From: an uncultured Lachnospiraceae bacterium
Lineage (GTDB): Bacteria > Bacillota > Clostridia > Lachnospirales > Lachnospiraceae
DNA: 7,516 bases
Reading direction: 5' to 3'
Assembly (NCBI GenBank): GCA_947594335.1
Contig: CANQEC010000112.1
Location: 1-7,516, forward strand
In this document: in pieces, positions 5,752-7,516 of the stretch
Layout: the number at the start of each line of letters is the position of its first letter
How positions within the stretch are numbered: the first letter of the stretch is position 1
The notes under the pieces: model-generated
What the model saw: only the letters and a program-made list of their open reading frames with translations
Told to the model about the DNA's origin: nothing
Database searches by the model: none
Translations under genes and position numbers: made by a program

Positions 5752-6480
5752 CTATCCGAGAACCGCGGGGACAGCGTATGTCTTCAGGACGTACAGGACC
5801 ATCAGGTGCACCGGATAGAACCAGTAGAAAAAGTATTTCATCTGCCGTCCTCGTTTTCCGTTGTAAAACCAGACCGGAATGAACGCGAGCGGTGCAGGAA
5901 GCTCCCAGGTGACAGCGGCGGCTCCTCCGATGCACTGGTAGATCCGTGTAAACCGCAGCAGGTAGAGGATAATGATCAGAAATACGCCTTTATAGCTGTA
6001 GTCGGTGGAAAAAAGCTGCGCCGCGTACAGCCCTGCGGCCATGACCAGAAGTCCGAGATACGGGCGGTTCCGGAAATACTGCAGGCCCATAAGGACAAGA
6101 AGTCCGAACAAAAGAGTAAAATATACATTTTGAGTACCCGGATAGTACCAGTTTCCTTTCAGGGCAATATCAAACGGGATTTCTGAGATCAGGGCAAACA
6201 AGAAAAGCCGGCCCGCGTATTTCTGGGAACTGCGCGTATGCAGAAATCCTTCAACGATCAGAAAGCAGAAGATTGGGAAAGCAATTCTGCCGATATCGCG
6301 GGAATACTGGTAGATCCTGGCCCAGAGCACCGCCAGACTGGGATCCGCGGTGATGGCGGGATGACGCGCGATGGTGAGGAGGACAGTCGCTCCCGTGTGA
6401 TCGATCAGCATGGTGACAATGGCGATCATTTTCAGCGTGCTGCCGGATATACCGCCAAAAGGTTTCTCTTCGTAATTCAT
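5752..6480 (-). CDS. TraX family integral membrane protein
   Basis: 242 residues, very hydrophobic, with about seven or eight likely membrane segments. TraX of the F plasmid acetylates pilin; chromosomal homologues in Firmicutes are usually annotated from the family alone and are thought to be membrane acyltransferases, so the substrate here is unknown. Family signatures are in order: KMIAIVTMLIDHTG (17-30, including the conserved Asp-His), GRIAFPIFCFLIVEGFLHT (64-82), ISEIPFD (98-104), NVYFTLLFG (118-126), TDYSYKG (159-165), WFYNGKRG (204-211) and KYFFYWFYPVHLMVLY (215-230). The length is normal for the chromosomal type. The start is set by AAGGAGG (6492-6486) five bases before ATG. It lies between htpG and the DUF4317 gene, all on one strand; the htpG terminator and two repeat copies separate it from htpG, so it probably has its own promoter, which I could not find. 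No other conjugation gene is present. Confidence 0.9.
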   Translation of the reverse strand: MNYEEKPFGGISGSTLKMIAIVTMLIDHTGATVLLTIARHPAITADPSLAVLWARIYQYSRDIGRIAFPIFCFLIVEGFLHTRSSQKYAGRLFLFALISEIPFDIALKGNWYYPGTQNVYFTLLFGLLVLMGLQYFRNRPYLGLLVMAAGLYAAQLFSTDYSYKGVFLIIILYLLRFTRIYQCIGGAAAVTWELPAPLAFIPVWFYNGKRGRQMKYFFYWFYPVHLMVLYVLKTYAVPAVLG

Positions 6481-6515
6481 GAATGCCTCCTTGTCTTTGC
6501 GGGCAGTGGGCCGGC

Positions 6516-6585
6516 GATCGAGCAGGAGGCGGTTTTTCCTCTACTTTACTCGTCTGCGCAGCAGCTGATTTCCTTGCCCGGGCCT
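6516..6585 (-). repeat. Intergenic palindromic repeat, copy R5 (internally deleted)
   Basis: Tandem neighbour of R6. Bases 6554-6586 are identical over 33 positions to 6636-6668, and 6516-6541 nearly identical to 6586-6611. The middle is missing: the CCCGGGCC outer-stem partner and GC-rich connector are gone, leaving inner stem CTGC/GCAG and a damaged hairpin 2, although the CCTCCT arm (6529-6524) remains. That arm is complementary to the AGGAGG of the downstream TraX-family gene (6491-6486). Confidence 0.8.
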
Positions 6586-6671
6586 GATCGAGCAGGAGGC
6601 GGTATTTCCTCCAGCTCGCCCGCGCGGCCCGGGAGCTGCGCAGCAGCTGATTTCCTTGCCCGGGCCTGCGC
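6586..6671 (-). repeat. Intergenic palindromic repeat, copy R6 (full length)
   Basis: Complete architecture on the minus strand: outer stem GGCCCGGG (6666-6659) with CCCGGGCC (6633-6626), eight pairs; 10-base bulge CAAGGAAATC (6658-6649); inner stem AGCTGC (6648-6643) with GCAGCT (6639-6634), 3-base loop. Hairpin 2 pairs CGAGCTGGAGG (6618-6608) with CCTCCTGCTCG (6599-6589), with a single T-T mismatch and an 8-base loop. It begins at the base next to the T6 tract of the htpG terminator. Confidence 0.87.
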
Positions 6672-6709
6672 AAAAAAGCAGGGGGGCAGAAAACTCTGCC
6701 CCTGACTGC
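6672..6709 (-). terminator. Intrinsic terminator of htpG
   Basis: On the minus strand GGGGCAGA pairs with TCTGCCCC around a GTTT loop; below it GCAG (6709-6706) pairs with CTGC (6681-6678), and T6 follows (6677-6672). It begins eight bases after the htpG stop codon. This is a strong, classical terminator. Confidence 0.9.
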
Positions 6710-6716
6710 TCATGGT

Positions 6717-7516
6717 TTATTCTGCCAGCATCATCAGAATCTCGTTGCTTCTGTTGATGAATTTCGTCATCTCTTCCGGAGCGAGCGGCTTGTGCGCGAT
6801 CATCGCGAGATCATACAGCTGTTCGCAGAACATCGGGATGCGGTCGCTGTCCTTGTGGGACGCGACATACTGGACGAGCTTGTTGTTCGCGTTCAGAACC
6901 AGTGTCTCCTCGTCGGCAAACATCGACGGATCCATGCCGTACATATTGTACATCTTCATCATTTCCTGCATACGGCGGCTTTCCTCGGCCAGAGTAATCA
7001 TCGAAGAAACATTCGCGTTCTTCAGCTTCTCAACCTTGACGGTCAGTTTCTCTTTGTTCAGTGCCTTGCGGAAAATTTCGGTCAGTGTATCAGTTGTCTC
7101 TTTAAGGGAATCCTCATCGGACTCTTCCTTGAAAGTATCGGTCACGTCGGCGTCGATGCGCTGGAATTTGACGGTGTCGTGAAGCTGCTCCATATGGGAG
7201 ATGAAAGCGGTATCAATGTTGTGCTTCAGGATCACGGCGTCCATGCCGGCCTCGCGGAACATATTGATATACTGGCTCTGCTGTACCTCATCGGTCACAT
7301 AGTAGATCGTGGTCTTTTCTTTTTCTTTGTCCTCGCCGGAATCCGTACTGTTTCCGGTCTCTGCGTCAGCAGTTTCTGCATCCTTTGTCCTGGCGGCGTC
7401 TGTATCAGAAGCATCGGCGGTTTCCGTCTCAGCGGAAGAATCGGCGTTTTCTGCTTCCGCATTATCCTTTGCCTCTTCGCCTTCTTTGGCGGCTTTCTCT
7501 TCCTCGATCAGATCCT
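6717..7516 (-). CDS. htpG: Molecular chaperone HtpG (Hsp90), C-terminal part (partial at 5' end)
   Basis: Cytoplasmic ATP-dependent chaperone; 265 residues are visible and the N-terminal ATPase and most of the middle domain lie beyond the window. After TTIYYVTDEVQQSQYINMFR (the end of the middle domain, matching KIYYIT in E. coli HtpG) comes AGMDAVILKHNIDTAFISHMEQ, then the C-terminal dimerisation domain, with the Hsp90-like stretch PSMFADEETLVLNANNKLVQYV, ending at MMLAE. The GTG at 7298-7296 is an internal valine, not a start: the frame is open to the window edge. Just before TTIYYV lie about 67 residues (7314-7514) that are low-complexity and acidic (25 Asp/Glu against 8 Lys/Arg, many Ala and Thr). 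Most of this has no counterpart in E. coli HtpG and looks like an inserted flexible linker. A strong terminator follows the gene. Confidence 0.95.
   Translation of the reverse strand, partial: DLIEEEKAAKEGEEAKDNAEAENADSSAETETADASDTDAARTKDAETADAETGNSTDSGEDKEKEKTTIYYVTDEVQQSQYINMFREAGMDAVILKHNIDTAFISHMEQLHDTVKFQRIDADVTDTFKEESDEDSLKETTDTLTEIFRKALNKEKLTVKVEKLKNANVSSMITLAEESRRMQEMMKMYNMYGMDPSMFADEETLVLNANNKLVQYVASHKDSDRIPMFCEQLYDLAMIAHKPLAPEEMTKFINRSNEILMMLAE

Noticed and set aside
5699..5818. 39-codon frame starting with ATG behind AAGGAG with good spacing
   Set aside because: It runs antisense into the 3' end of the TraX-family gene, uses rare-looking AGG codons, and the AAGGAG is explained as one arm of a small hairpin.
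5713..6186. 157-residue open frame on the + strand
   Set aside because: Antisense to the TraX-family gene, whose family motifs are on the other strand.
5752..6480. Evidence for a conjugative element because of a TraX homologue
   Set aside because: TraX-family genes are common on clostridial chromosomes and no other transfer, integrase or relaxase gene is in the window.

Overview
The window looks like a chromosomal segment from a spore-forming member of the Clostridia, most likely Lachnospiraceae. The reasons are a SpoVAC sporulation protein, a DUF4317 protein of the type common in that family, a clostridial-style HtpG next to a TraX-family protein, strong AGGAGG-type ribosome binding sites, and moderately high GC. 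The family-level placement is an inference; no rRNA or other taxonomic marker is present.

Layout, left half (+ strand): the 3' end of glnS (1-842); a gap with two copies of a palindromic repeat (870-1003); a MocR/GntR-type PLP-dependent regulator (1020-2414); a small acidic unknown protein (2482-2742) followed by an intrinsic terminator (2810-2846); and spoVAC (2889-3356), with no spoVAD or spoVAE behind it. A 534-base non-coding stretch follows. It holds a strong promoter (3452-3479), a terminator-like hairpin about 130 bases downstream, a third repeat copy (3627-3708) and a foldable leader. It leads into a small Cys-rich unknown protein (3891-4268).

Right half (- strand): DUF4317 (4275-5474), convergent with the Cys-rich gene, the two stop codons sharing one 19-bp hairpin; a fourth repeat copy (5570-5652); a TraX-family membrane protein (5752-6480); two tandem repeat copies (6516-6671); the htpG terminator (6672-6709); and the C-terminal part of htpG (6717-7516), which carries a long acidic low-complexity insertion.

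The genes do not form one pathway: the segment mixes translation, chaperone, sporulation and unknown functions. What links the region is the intergenic repeat. Six copies, at four loci, share a two-hairpin architecture. Hairpin 1 is an outer stem, a 10-nt one-sided bulge, then a short inner stem. Hairpin 2 has GGAGG-like and CCTCCT-like arms. Stem sequences vary with compensating changes, every copy points the same way as its flanking genes, and three of the four loci start within three bases of a T-tract. I do not recognise it as a named family. It is the best candidate here for something undescribed, either a transcribed RNA element or a mobile palindrome that prefers terminator T-tracts.
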